DNA of 57,605 nt from positions 128,107 to 185,711 of the forward strand of contig CALAJH010000030.1 in the NCBI GenBank assembly GCA_937922655.1. The letters are read 5' to 3'. The notes under the pieces are model-generated. The model was not told where the DNA came from. It did not search any database and saw only the letters and a list, made by a program, of their open reading frames with translations. Position numbers and translations under genes: made by a program. Source of the DNA: an uncultured Bacteroidia bacterium. GTDB lineage: Bacteria; Bacteroidota; Bacteroidia; J057; CALAJH01. Positions 8,506-16,857 of this stretch are shown piece by piece. Each line of letters starts with the position of its first letter. Within the stretch, counting starts at the first letter, position 1.

Positions 8506-10482
8506 TTAAACCAAGGCGTAAAGTTCGTCAAGCCCAATGGTTTTGAGGTTAAGGGCGGCGATTTTTTCCATTTTTGATGGTCCTGCGTCGGCGCCCACCA
8601 CTACGTAATCCAACGTTTTGGCCACCGAAGACGCGACCGTTCCTCCACGCGAGGTTATCCAATCTTTGATCTGTTCTCGGCTCGTTCCTTCGAAGGCGCC
8701 CGTAATAAGAAATTTTTTGCCTTTGAGTTCATCGCCTTGGGTGCGGTTTTCATCGGCTTGAAATTTGAGTCCTGCGGCGGCGAGCCGTTCTATCATATGT
8801 GCATTGTCGGGGTCGTCGAAAAAAGCCTTGACCGAACGCGCGATTGTTTCGCCGACGTCGTGAACCGCCGCCACTTCATTTTCTGCCGCGTTTTGCAGCG
8901 CTGCCAACGACTTAAATTTTTCTGCCAACTTGGCGGCCGTTGTTTCGCCGACGTGCCGAATGCCCAAGCCGTAAAGCACGCGCGAAAACGGTACGTTTTT
9001 CGTCGCCGCTATTGCCGCGACGAGGTTTTGGGCGGACTTTTCGGCAAAACGTTCAAGCGCGGATATTTTTTCGGCGGTTAAATCGTACAAATCCGCCGGG
9101 TCGCGCACCAAACCTTCGTCCACCAAGCGGGAAACGATTTCGCTTCCCAAACCGTCGATGTCGAGCGCCTTGCGGGAGGCGAAGTGTTCGATGCGGCCTT
9201 TGATTTGCGGTGGGCAATTTTTGACGTTTGGACAGTAATATCCCACCTCGGATTCCGAACGCATGAGCGGAGTGCGGCATTCGGGGCAAACGTCCGGGGG
9301 TACAACGGGCATTGCGTCGGGGCGGCGCAACTCCGTTGCCACGCCGACGATTTTCGGAATGATTTCGCCGCTTTTTTCGACCCAAACGGTGTCTTTTTCG
9401 TGCAAATCGAGCCGACGAATTTCGTCGAAATTGTAAAGCGAGGCCCGCTTGACGGTCGTTCCCGCCAATCGCACGGGCGCAAGGTTGGCTACGGGCGTAA
9501 CAAATCCCGTTCGCCCGACTTGGTAGGAAACGCTTTCCAAAACCGTGGCGCCTTTCTCGGCCGCAAACTTATATGCCACGGCCCAACGCGGGCTTTTGGC
9601 CGTCGAACCGAGTTCGTCGCGCAGAAGGTGCGAATCCACTTTGACGACGACCCCGTCGGTCAGGTGGTCGAGGGTTTCCATTTGTTTTTCCCAATACAAG
9701 AGGTAGTTGCGAACCTCGTCGGCGTTGTGCGCAATCTTGTCGTGCGGTGAAACGACGAATCCCCAGCGACGCAACAACGTCATGCGTTCGAAATCGGAGT
9801 CGGGGAGGGGAGTGTCGGAAAAGAGTTGATAGGCGATAAAGTCGAGTTTTCTTTTGGCGACTTCGGCCGAATCTTGCAATTTTAGCGTGCCGGCGGTTAC
9901 GTTTCTGGGGTTGGCCAAAGGTTCTTCGCCGTTCTTCAAGCGTTCGGCGTTGATGCGCTCGAAAACGGATTTTTTCATATAAGCCTCGCCCCTAACCTCG
10001 ACGTTTACCGATTCGGTAAGCCGTAGGGGAATGGAGCGTAGGGTGCGGACGTTGTCGGTAATGACTTCGCCCTTGTCGCCGGTGCCGCGTGTAACGCCGC
10101 GAACCAATACGCCGTTTTCGTAATGGAGCGCCAAGGCCACGCCGTCAATTTTAAGTTGAAGTAGATAAGCGACGTCGTCGCGTCCGGTAAGTTCGTGTAC
10201 CCTTCGGTAAAAGTCGTTGAGTTCGTCAACGCCGTAGACGTTGGCCAAACTTTTCATGGGCCTTTTGTGGGTGTAGACCTCAAAGGCTTTATTGACGTTT
10301 CCGCCGACGCGGAGCGTGGGGGAGTCGGGCAAACGCAGGTCGGGTCTTTGAGCTTCGAGCTCGGCCAGCCGGCGCACGAGCGCGTCGTACTCTTCGTCCG
10401 AAATTTCGGGTCGTCCCTCGTCGTAGTACAAACGGTCGTGGCGGCGAATGGCCTCGACCAAACGAATCATCTCCTGCTCCAT
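8506..10482 (-). CDS. ligA: NAD+-dependent DNA ligase
   Basis: 658 residues, the usual LigA size. The N-terminal domain (ISDEEYDALVRRL) is followed by the adenylation site KIDG with catalytic Lys111, and by RGVTRGTGDKGE and VTAGTLK. The OB fold, a four-Cys zinc finger (CPECRTPLM...CPNVKNCP), helix-hairpin-helix repeats and a C-terminal BRCT domain (KGKKFLITGAFEGTSREQI) complete the family order. It seals nicks in replication and repair using NAD+. The start is ATG 10482: a promoter box ends only 8 bases upstream, and the open frame further upstream to 10668 has no ligase similarity. Confidence 0.97.
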   Translation of the reverse strand: MEQEMIRLVEAIRRHDRLYYDEGRPEISDEEYDALVRRLAELEAQRPDLRLPDSPTLRVGGNVNKAFEVYTHKRPMKSLANVYGVDELNDFYRRVHELTGRDDVAYLLQLKIDGVALALHYENGVLVRGVTRGTGDKGEVITDNVRTLRSIPLRLTESVNVEVRGEAYMKKSVFERINAERLKNGEEPLANPRNVTAGTLKLQDSAEVAKRKLDFIAYQLFSDTPLPDSDFERMTLLRRWGFVVSPHDKIAHNADEVRNYLLYWEKQMETLDHLTDGVVVKVDSHLLRDELGSTAKSPRWAVAYKFAAEKGATVLESVSYQVGRTGFVTPVANLAPVRLAGTTVKRASLYNFDEIRRLDLHEKDTVWVEKSGEIIPKIVGVATELRRPDAMPVVPPDVCPECRTPLMRSESEVGYYCPNVKNCPPQIKGRIEHFASRKALDIDGLGSEIVSRLVDEGLVRDPADLYDLTAEKISALERFAEKSAQNLVAAIAATKNVPFSRVLYGLGIRHVGETTAAKLAEKFKSLAALQNAAENEVAAVHDVGETIARSVKAFFDDPDNAHMIERLAAAGLKFQADENRTQGDELKGKKFLITGAFEGTSREQIKDWITSRGGTVASSVAKTLDYVVVGADAGPSKMEKIAALNLKTIGLDELYALV

Positions 10483-10490
10483 ACCGCAGG

Positions 10491-10498
10491 CAAAATTA
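10491..10498 (-). promoter_or_regulatory. -7 promoter box of ligA
   Basis: Minus-strand TAATTTTG, 8 bases before ATG 10482, so ligA mRNA should be near-leaderless. A TTG at the -33 distance is not visible. Confidence 0.5.
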
Positions 10499-10671
10499 CG
10501 CGCCGAGCGACCTCGTCTCTTCCCATCCCCTACGTTTTTTGTCCACTTAGTATAAAATGCGTTTGCCGTGGCTTGTGTGTAAATCAAAGGGAATGGCGTC
10601 TCTTTCGGCCGGACGATTCGTTTTGCTTTGCGGCAAAGGCGGTCGTCCTCGTGTAGGGCTAAAAACATCCT

Positions 10672-10815
10672 TATTTTTGAAGATAAACTTCTTTCATAAG
10701 CAAAATTTATCCCTGATTTTTGAAGCGTTCTCCGGTTCCGATGGGTTTGTCGTTTATCAACCCATCGGTTTCGCCTTACCCCAAAAAACGACCGAGACGT
10801 TGTCGTTCTTTTTTA
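10672..10815 (+). ncRNA. Candidate small RNA with promoter, hairpin and intrinsic terminator
   Basis: The roughly 490-base gap between the universal stress gene and ligA contains no convincing gene. On the plus strand it shows TATTTTTG (10672-10679, a -7 box), a perfect 10-bp hairpin (CCGATGGGTT 10738-10747 with AACCCATCGG 10759-10768), and a terminator-like stem AACGAC/GTCGTT (10787-10792 with 10802-10807) followed by CTTTTTT. A transcript of about 130 bases, from near 10685 to 10815, would fit. There is no TTG at the -33 spacing and conservation is unknown. A second -7-like TAATTTTG lies at 10821-10828. Confidence 0.3.
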
Positions 10816-10921
10816 TTGCATAATTTTGTAAAGAAATTTTTTTTCTTGTTTAAATTGATGTAATTCGTTTTCCAATGGCGTGGATGCAATCGTCAAACGA
10901 ATAATTCGTCGGTGTTTATAA

Positions 10922-10958
10922 AAGACGGCGCCGATGTTTGGAACGCCGGCGCCGTCTT
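10922..10958 (-). terminator. Terminator of the universal stress protein gene
   Basis: A 12-bp perfect stem (AAGACGGCGCCG with CGGCGCCGTCTT) around a 13-base loop, followed on the minus strand by TTTATAAA. It starts 12 bases after the stop codon at 10971. Confidence 0.8.
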
Positions 10959-10970
10959 ATCGTTGCGGTA

Positions 10971-11822
10971 TTATTTCGGATTTTTGAGGGTAAGGAGGGG
11001 AGTGCGGAGATGGGCGGCCAAATCCTCGGCGATGGAGCCGCGAATCAGGTGGGCGATGCCCGTTCGTCCGTGGGTAAGCATGGCCACCATTTGGATTTCA
11101 AGCACTTCAATCAAGTCCATGATACCTTCTTCGACGGAATCGTCGTTGTGGACGACGAGACGCATTTGCGGATACGGAAACTTGGACGCGAGTTCTTCGT
11201 ATTTTTCGCGGGCAAAGCGACTGGTGCCGTAGGTGTCGCGCGTGCTTATCATGCCTACGATGATTTCCGAATCCCAAAGTTTGGCGAAGGCTTGTACTTT
11301 GGGGAAAATATTGTCTAAGGGGTCGCGGAAGTCGGTGGCGAAAAGGATGCGTTTGGGTTCGTAGTCGATGCTGTCTTTGTGGACGGCAAGTACGGGGATG
11401 GGGGCGGTGCGAATGACGCGCTCGGTGTTGGTGCCGACGATGCCGCCGTGCCACGCGTTCGTCGCTCCGCGCGTCCCCATGACGATGAGGTCGGCTTTGC
11501 CCGTTTCGATGTATTTGGGAAAGTCCCAGACCTTGATGTCGGGGATGAGCTTGCGATAAATTTTCAGGCCTTTGGCCACCTCGGACGAGACCATGCGGTG
11601 AAGTTCCGCCTCGATTTGTGCATAAAGTTTTTTTTGTGCGGCTTCGTCCACGGTGAGGGAGAACTGGCCGCCGACAATGCTCTCGGAGTAATAAGGGGGT
11701 TCGTAGATGTGAACCAAGTGAATTTCGCCTTCGGTTTTTTGCGCCAGCTTGCAGGCGAAATAAAAGGCGTTTTCCGATGCGGGGGAAAAATCCGTCGGTA
11801 AAATCAAGTGTTTGAAGTTCAT
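10971..11822 (-). CDS. Universal stress protein, two tandem UspA domains
   Basis: 283 residues from ATG 11822 (NFKHLILPTDFSPASENA). Two UspA folds lie in tandem, about residues 1-150 and 155-283. The first has the nucleotide-binding-type glycine motif near its end (VMGTRGATNAW...GTNTERVIR) and the second a related one (LTHGRTGIAHLIRGS). The second domain opens with KRILFATDFRDP. These cytoplasmic proteins respond to stress or energy limitation; the trigger here is unknown. An ATG eight codons upstream (11846) is possible but lies at the promoter box, so the shorter start is preferred. The gene stands alone, with its own promoter and terminator. Confidence 0.9.
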   Translation of the reverse strand: MNFKHLILPTDFSPASENAFYFACKLAQKTEGEIHLVHIYEPPYYSESIVGGQFSLTVDEAAQKKLYAQIEAELHRMVSSEVAKGLKIYRKLIPDIKVWDFPKYIETGKADLIVMGTRGATNAWHGGIVGTNTERVIRTAPIPVLAVHKDSIDYEPKRILFATDFRDPLDNIFPKVQAFAKLWDSEIIVGMISTRDTYGTSRFAREKYEELASKFPYPQMRLVVHNDDSVEEGIMDLIEVLEIQMVAMLTHGRTGIAHLIRGSIAEDLAAHLRTPLLTLKNPK

Positions 11823-11843
11823 GCGGCGTGCAAATTTTTGCCC

Positions 11844-11851
11844 CAAATTTA
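11844..11851 (-). promoter_or_regulatory. -7 promoter box of the universal stress protein gene
   Basis: Minus-strand TAAATTTG, 21 bases before ATG 11822. It overlaps the alternative upstream ATG at 11846, which argues against that start. Confidence 0.5.
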
Positions 11852-12070
11852 AGTGTTTTTTGTCATACGTAAAAATATCGGCGGAGAAAGAACAGGCCGC
11901 CGGCTTCGGGTTTCCTAACTTGTCGGCAATTCACCGGCATTTTGGGACAAGCCGAACCGGTCTTGTATCCCATAATATTGGAATTATAAGCCGGTAACAG
12001 AAATTTTACTTCCGACGGATTGTTCGTTTGACGGATTCGGCGTAAAATTGCGCTCAAACCATAATCAAAG

Positions 12071-13021
12071 ATGAAAAAATTCTTACCGGGCGTATTCGCG
12101 CTACTTATTGCCGCGACAAGTGCATTCGCGCAATGCGACGAACCTTTCTTTTCCAAGTATATGGAAAGTATGGGGAGCAACAAGGCGTTGGAAATCTACA
12201 ATCCGCGTCCCACGCCTTTGAACCTGAACGGCTACGTCGTCAAGCGTTACCGCAACGGTGAAACGGGTTCGCCCGCCAATCAGCATTTGGCTTTGCAAGG
12301 TACGATACCCGCTTACGGGGTGTGGGTGGTGGTCAACGGACAAGAAACCGAGCAGACGCTTCCCGACGGCGGTGTTTCACCGCCCAGCGATCCGCGTCTT
12401 CGCGCCATTGCCAATCAGTTGGGTAACGCCTACCCCGGGCCGATGTACTTCAACGGCGACGACGCCGTCGAACTTGTTAAAGTGGACGGCGCCTCGGAAA
12501 TTATGGTTGATTTGATTGGAAAAATCGGCGAAGACCCCGGTACGGCGTGGACGTCTTTGCCGCCTTACGTCGGAAGCGCCGGTCGTTGGCTGACCGCCCA
12601 AAACACCCTTATTCGTCGGCCCGAAGTGAAGTCGGGCGTGCGCTCCAATCCCGCCCAGTTCAACGGTCTTGCCGAATGGGACACCATCGCGCCCCGTCCC
12701 GCAAACAGCGACACCACCGCGTGGTGGCGACCCTTCGGTTCCCACGTCTGCGATTGCCAAAGCGCTTCGCGCACCTCTTTCGAAGTTCGAAACGGCGTTG
12801 AAATATACCCCAATCCCGCCGTCGACGTGCTGTATTTTACCGTTGCCCGCCCCGCCGTTGAAGCGGTGATTTTGGACTTGACGGGCAAAACGATTGAAAA
12901 ATTTCGTCCCGGGCCGTTCAACGAAGTTTCCCTTTCCGGATTTGTTCCCGGCGTTTACGTCTTGAACGTTCGTTACCGCGACGGACTCGGGTCGCACCAC
13001 AAATTTGTTGTTGGAAAATAA
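12071..13021 (+). CDS. Secreted lamin-tail-domain protein with T9SS type-A sorting domain
   Basis: 316 residues. Signal peptide MKKFLPGVFALLIAATSAFA, then CDEPFFSKYMESMGSNKALE, a typical lamin-tail (LTD) opening, with IYNPRPTPLNLNGYVVKRY and FNGDDAVELVK in the same domain (residues about 22-200). The C-terminus is a T9SS type-A signal (GVEIYPNPAVDVLYFTV to HHKFVVGK). Bacterial LTD proteins are cell-surface or secreted and are often attached to nucleases or other enzymes; here no second catalytic domain is seen. Upstream, TAAAATTG at about 12041 is a one-mismatch -7 box. The gene is monocistronic and ends at a strong terminator. Confidence 0.85.
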   Translation: MKKFLPGVFALLIAATSAFAQCDEPFFSKYMESMGSNKALEIYNPRPTPLNLNGYVVKRYRNGETGSPANQHLALQGTIPAYGVWVVVNGQETEQTLPDGGVSPPSDPRLRAIANQLGNAYPGPMYFNGDDAVELVKVDGASEIMVDLIGKIGEDPGTAWTSLPPYVGSAGRWLTAQNTLIRRPEVKSGVRSNPAQFNGLAEWDTIAPRPANSDTTAWWRPFGSHVCDCQSASRTSFEVRNGVEIYPNPAVDVLYFTVARPAVEAVILDLTGKTIEKFRPGPFNEVSLSGFVPGVYVLNVRYRDGLGSHHKFVVGK

Positions 13022-13051
13022 ATTTCGAGCGCATTTTTGCTAAAAAACAAG

Positions 13052-13084
13052 GGGAGCCGGCGTTGTTGCGTCGGCTCCCTTTTT
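13052..13084 (+). terminator. Intrinsic terminator, probably bidirectional
   Basis: GGGAGCCGGCG, a short loop, then CGTCGGCTCCC (stem 13052-13079) and TTTTT. A-rich sequence on the other side could make it work for the minus-strand gene ending at 13120 as well. Confidence 0.85.
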
Positions 13085-13119
13085 ATTTGAAACTTTTGTT
13101 CGGGCGTTTTCGTCAATCG

Positions 13120-13620
13120 TTAATACCCTTCCGGGCGGTCGTGCAGTGTTTTCATTTCGGGTTCTTCGATTTCGCGTCCCCAAAGAAAAACGTAAGGCAA
13201 ACAAAAAAGGGAAAATATCAGCATCAATACCTCCAAAAATTTCACTTGGTTGTAAATCCACTCGAAACCGGGCAAAACATCGGGATAGGGGTGGTAAATA
13301 TTGATTTGTAGTTCGACAAATATGCAAACCAGCCCTATCAGTACTCCGGTTCTGGGCATGTAAAGCAGCACTATCGCCATTGCCAAATCCACAAATGCGA
13401 ATATGTTCCATAAGGCGTTTAGCAACGCGGGGCCGTTTTTGGCCATGAAGCCGTACACTAGGATTTCGCTGAGGTAAAATCCTCCCGTAAATAAAAACCA
13501 CGTCATGTACGCGGCCACGTATATTTGAAAAAAGAGCGGGAAACGGCGAAAGCGTAGATACGAATAATAGGTTTCCGCCACCACCGTTTCCAACGCGTTT
13601 TGTAAAACGTATCGGGACAT
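13120..13620 (-). CDS. Multi-pass membrane protein of unknown function
   Basis: 166 residues, family not recognised. Four hydrophobic segments are visible: about 28-52 (PLFFQIYVAAYMTWFLFTGG), 65-88 (LLNALWNIFAFVDLAMAIVL), 90-108 (TGVLIGLVCIFVEL) and 128-150 (FLEVLMLIFSLFCLPYVFLW). The ends are charged and probably cytoplasmic. It starts 3 bases after the stop of the upstream copper-monooxygenase remnant, so both are probably on one transcript. The architecture slightly recalls DoxX-like proteins, but no diagnostic motif supports that. Confidence 0.75.
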   Translation of the reverse strand: MSRYVLQNALETVVAETYYSYLRFRRFPLFFQIYVAAYMTWFLFTGGFYLSEILVYGFMAKNGPALLNALWNIFAFVDLAMAIVLLYMPRTGVLIGLVCIFVELQINIYHPYPDVLPGFEWIYNQVKFLEVLMLIFSLFCLPYVFLWGREIEEPEMKTLHDRPEGY

Positions 13621-13623
13621 CGT

Positions 13624-14292
13624 TTAGCGTTTGACGATTCTTTGAGTTAGGGTTTCACCGCCGACTTTTAAAACCATAAAATAGTTGCCCGGCGGCACAT
13701 GGTCAAGATTAAATTGGAGGGCGCCTGCGCCGGCCGGCATAAGCGTTTCCGAACATGGGAAGGCCGCCGTTCGTCCCGCCGCGTCAAAAACCTCGCAGGT
13801 TACCTTTTCGGCTTTGGGTGGGAAAATATCGCTGCGAACGGCGCCGTCGGCGGGATTGGGATAGGGCGAGTAGAACTTAACGACCAACGCCTTTTTACGC
13901 GAATTCGTTCCGTCCGCCTCCAAATCAATATTTTCGTCGCCTTCTTGATAATTGACGTGGGTGAAACGGCACAAAAGCATTTCATCGGTCGTGGCCTCGC
14001 TCCACGTCACCCTTTGGGGGGGCGACGACGGGTTGAACGGATTGTCGGGCGTATTGTCGTAGACGGTGACGGCGTGAATGATGTATCCCGCAAGGATTTT
14101 TACGGGATTTTTGAACGAATAAAACCCTTGCCGGTCGAAGTTCCAATCGGGAACGTCGATTAAGCGCAGGGCGTCGCTTCCGTTGAGGGAGGTGGCGAAA
14201 ATCTTCATGCTTTTGCCCATGAGGTGCATGTGCGGGGCGATATCGATAAGCGAAATGTTTTGGGTGTTGGGAACGGCAAGTAAATATGCGGT
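13624..14292 (-). pseudogene. C-terminal remnant of a PHM-like copper type II monooxygenase with T9SS signal
   Basis: The first ATG (14229) starts in the middle of a conserved block: APHMHLMGKSM, followed by LIDVPDWNFDRQGFYSF, KILAGYIIHAVTVYDNT and EATTDEMLLC. This is the second half of the copper type II ascorbate-dependent monooxygenase fold as found in Bacteroidota secreted proteins; His-Met-His is the expected copper-site region. Family-like residues continue in frame upstream of the ATG (AYLLAVPNTQNISLIDI) to about 14292, but no start codon, signal peptide or first half is present, and the frame meets a stop near 14340. A T9SS type-A tail is intact (YPNPADGAVRSDIF to TQRIVKR). It cannot be a working secreted enzyme as it stands. 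It may persist as a leader cistron for the membrane protein 3 bases downstream. Confidence 0.7.
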
Positions 14293-14323
14293 CGTTTGGT
14301 TTTTTGGGGGGTAACAAACGATG

Positions 14324-14331
14324 CAAATGTA
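14324..14331 (-). promoter_or_regulatory. Promoter box in front of the copper-monooxygenase remnant
   Basis: Minus-strand TACATTTG matches TAnnTTTG. It lies about 95 bases before ATG 14229 and could now serve mainly the membrane-protein gene at 13120-13620. Confidence 0.4.
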
Positions 14332-14487
14332 AGAAAAAAGACGATAGCGTTAAACGGGTAGCGACAACGCGGAGACTGTTTTTATTATTTTATCAATGCT
14401 CAAGGACGAAATCTATACCGATAATTTAATTGCTAAACGATATCTAAAAAAATGGATGGCAAAACGCGGTATCGACGTAAAAAAGCC

Positions 14488-14507
14488 GCCCTTGCATTCG
14501 CAAGGGC
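14488..14507 (-). terminator. Terminator of the Fe-S oxidoreductase gene
   Basis: GCCCTTGC, a four-base loop, then GCAAGGGC, followed on the minus strand by GGCTTTTTT. It lies about 70 bases after the stop at 14575. The rest of 14332-14574 shows no gene; a plus-strand frame at 14396-14578 runs straight through this hairpin. Confidence 0.8.
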
Positions 14508-14574
14508 GTATCGGGAAAGAGACGGAGGATTCAACGTCCTCGGGCAATTTTTATAGACGCGTAAAAACAAGAAA

Positions 14575-15897
14575 TTAGGCTTTGACTTTTTCGGCGGGCA
14601 TGGTTACCGAGGCGGCCCAATCGAAACGGGAGGCGGCGGACAAGGCCCAAGGCGCGCCGTTGTTTTCGATGTTGTTGAACATGCTGTTAAGCGCCTCGGG
14701 CGCCTTCGACTCCTCCATGACCAAGTATTGGCGCATATTGACGATGTGTGGGACATGCTCGATGTTCACGGGGCATTCCTGCATACAGGCGCCGCAAGTG
14801 GTGCAAGCCCACAGCTCTTCCTCGGTAATGTAATCCCCTACAAGGGCTTTTCCATCGGAATAATTCGGGTCGGCGACAAAGCCGTCGCCCGCGTCCTTCA
14901 TTCTTCGGCGCGTGTCGATGTAAATTTTTCGGGGCGAAAGTTTTTTGCCCGTGATGTTGGCGGGACATACGGCCGTGCAACGTCCGCATTCGGTGCAGGT
15001 GTATGCGTCCATAAGCGTTTTCCACGTAACGTCGGTTACGTCTTTGACCCCGAAGCGCGAGGGTGGCGGCGCGTCCGCCGGCGGCGTGGCCGACGGGTCG
15101 AGCATCAGCTTTACCTCCGTCGTTACCGAAGGAAGATTTTCCAGTTTACCCATTGGCTCCAAGCGGCTGAAAAAGACGTTGGGAACCGAAAGCATGACGT
15201 GAAAGTGCTTCGAACGCGGCAAAATGTTCAAAAACGCCAAAACCAAGCCGATGTGTATCCACCAATTGATTTCATGAAAAAGATGTACGCCTTCGACGCT
15301 CCATCCCGAGGTAACAAATCCCAACGCCGCACTGACGGGATAAGCGCCGACGGCCTCCTTGATTGCCCCCGCCGCGGCCAAGCCCGTATATCCCATGTTC
15401 ATGCCGATAAGCGAAAGCATCAACAGAATAATCATCGAAAGGATAAGGGTGGCGTCCATGCGCGACGAAGGCTTCATCTCGGGGGCAATGAAACGCTTGG
15501 GCTTGGTGATGTAACGGCGTCCCAAGAATATCAAGCAGCTAATCAAAATTATGACCGCAAAAATTTCCCCCGATAGGGTAACGAAGTCGTAAAAGCCGCC
15601 CAAAAAGCCAAGCGAACGCTCGACGCCCAGCGTTCCGTCGATAATCATTTCCACCGTACCGATGGTAATGACCAAAAAACCCCAATACACAAGGGCGTGC
15701 AGCAGTCCCGAAAACGGACGCTGAAACATTTTGGTTTGTCCAAAGGCCACCAACAGCGTTTGGTTAATACGCTTGCCGATGTGGTCGGTGCGATGAAAAG
15801 GCTTGGTCAGCTTGAAATACGAGACCAATTTTTTGACGGTAAACGCAAATAGCCCCAGCGTTGCCGCCAAATAAATCAAAAACACAATTTGCTTCAT
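14575..15897 (-). CDS. Membrane-bound Fe-S oxidoreductase (heterodisulfide-reductase-like electron carrier)
   Basis: 440 residues. The N-terminal half has about six membrane helices (for example IVFLIYLAATLGLFAF, LHALVYWGFLVITIGTVEMI, ILSMIILLMLSLIGM, WWIHIGLVLAFLNIL). The C-terminal half is soluble with two 4Fe-4S cluster motifs, CTECGRCTAVCP (near residue 305) and CTTCGACMQECP (near 370). It resembles proteins that pass electrons between the quinone pool and a cytoplasmic partner, often encoded next to a CCG-domain Fe-S protein. No such partner is present here. No clear TAnnTTTG box was found upstream. Confidence 0.85.
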   Translation of the reverse strand: MKQIVFLIYLAATLGLFAFTVKKLVSYFKLTKPFHRTDHIGKRINQTLLVAFGQTKMFQRPFSGLLHALVYWGFLVITIGTVEMIIDGTLGVERSLGFLGGFYDFVTLSGEIFAVIILISCLIFLGRRYITKPKRFIAPEMKPSSRMDATLILSMIILLMLSLIGMNMGYTGLAAAGAIKEAVGAYPVSAALGFVTSGWSVEGVHLFHEINWWIHIGLVLAFLNILPRSKHFHVMLSVPNVFFSRLEPMGKLENLPSVTTEVKLMLDPSATPPADAPPPSRFGVKDVTDVTWKTLMDAYTCTECGRCTAVCPANITGKKLSPRKIYIDTRRRMKDAGDGFVADPNYSDGKALVGDYITEEELWACTTCGACMQECPVNIEHVPHIVNMRQYLVMEESKAPEALNSMFNNIENNGAPWALSAASRFDWAASVTMPAEKVKA

Positions 15898-16111
15898 GTG
15901 GTTGTTACGTTGATTATGCCCGTTCGAAACCTTGTTTTATAAACACCGTTCCCGTACGGTAAGTGCATTTGCCTTGCACTTAATTCCCGTCGATTTAATG
16001 TGTCGCCCAATGACGACGTTCGACCGGCGTTTGAGTGTTTTTCGCAGGACGGCTTTATTCATCGGGAACGCAATTTCGCAAATTTTTTTCTTGGCGCGAA
16101 AACATTTTGCG

Positions 16112-16119
16112 TAATTTTG
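16112..16119 (+). promoter_or_regulatory. Promoter of the LytTR regulator gene
   Basis: TAATTTTG with TTG (16091-16093) 18 bases upstream, 15 bases before ATG 16135. No clear SD sequence is present, as expected for this phylum. Confidence 0.65.
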
Positions 16120-16134
16120 TGCAAAGACTCAACG

Positions 16135-16857
16135 ATGGAATCCTTGCGCTGTATCGTCATCGACGACGACGCCATCTCTCGCGCGTTAATTGAGAAATTT
16201 ATCGAAAAATCCGAAGACTTGGAATTGGCTTATTCCTTTGCCAACCCCGAGGATTCGATTTCCGCTTTAAAATCCAACGACGTCGACCTCGTTTTTTTGG
16301 ACGTTGAAATGCCCCAAATGTCGGGCATTGATTTGGTCAAAAATTTATCCTCGCTTCCGCCCATCGTTTTGACCACTTCCCAAAAGGATTACGCCCTCGA
16401 CGCCTTTGATTTGGACGTGGTCGATTTTCTTCTCAAGCCCATCGTTTACGCCCGGTTTTTGAAGGCCATCGAAAAGGTGCGCGAACGCCTCGAACGCGCC
16501 GCCGCCGCCGATTCCCCCTTTCAAGACGACCTTTTTATCAAAGTCAATTCCCGCTACGTCAAACTGCCCTGCGCGGATATTCGATGGATTACCGCCGTCG
16601 GGGACTATGTGGAAATCTACACCGCCACGCGCAAACACACCGTCCATACGACGATGAAAATGCTCGAACGAAAGTTGCCGACCAAATTTTTCGTCCGCGT
16701 ACATCGTTCGCACATTGTCAATATCCATTCGATAACCGAAATCGAGGACAACACGGTCGTCGTTGAGTATAAAGCCGACCATAGAATGGAAAAAAAACTT
16801 TTGCCCGTCGGCAAGTCTTTTAAAGACAATCTGCTTAAAACCCTGAACATGATATAA
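16135..16857 (+). CDS. LytTR-family response regulator
   Basis: 240 residues. The receiver domain (about 1-125) has the acidic pocket (VIDDDAIS), phospho-acceptor Asp in VFLDVEMPQMSGID, and the conserved Lys in LLKPIVYARF. The LytTR DNA-binding domain (about 138-240) shows IRWITAVGDYVEIYT, MKMLERKLPTKFFVRVHRS and KSFKDNLLKTL. Such regulators bind direct repeats in promoters when phosphorylated by a LytS-type kinase. No kinase is adjacent. The stop TAA overlaps the ATG of the next gene (TAATG), so permease translation is probably coupled to it. The promoter position fixes the start; the open frame further upstream to 16000 is not coding. Confidence 0.93.
   Translation: MESLRCIVIDDDAISRALIEKFIEKSEDLELAYSFANPEDSISALKSNDVDLVFLDVEMPQMSGIDLVKNLSSLPPIVLTTSQKDYALDAFDLDVVDFLLKPIVYARFLKAIEKVRERLERAAAADSPFQDDLFIKVNSRYVKLPCADIRWITAVGDYVEIYTATRKHTVHTTMKMLERKLPTKFFVRVHRSHIVNIHSITEIEDNTVVVEYKADHRMEKKLLPVGKSFKDNLLKTLNMI

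Noticed and set aside
10483-10668. N-terminal extension of DNA ligase
   Set aside because: Lies upstream of the ligA promoter box and has no ligase similarity; ATG 10482 gives the family N-terminus.
10557-10823. 88-residue frame in the gap before ligA
   Set aside because: Composition unlike the neighbours and it spans the predicted small-RNA promoter and hairpins; no support for translation.
14396-14578. 60-residue frame on the plus strand
   Set aside because: Runs through a strong minus-strand terminator hairpin and has no promoter box; no family features.
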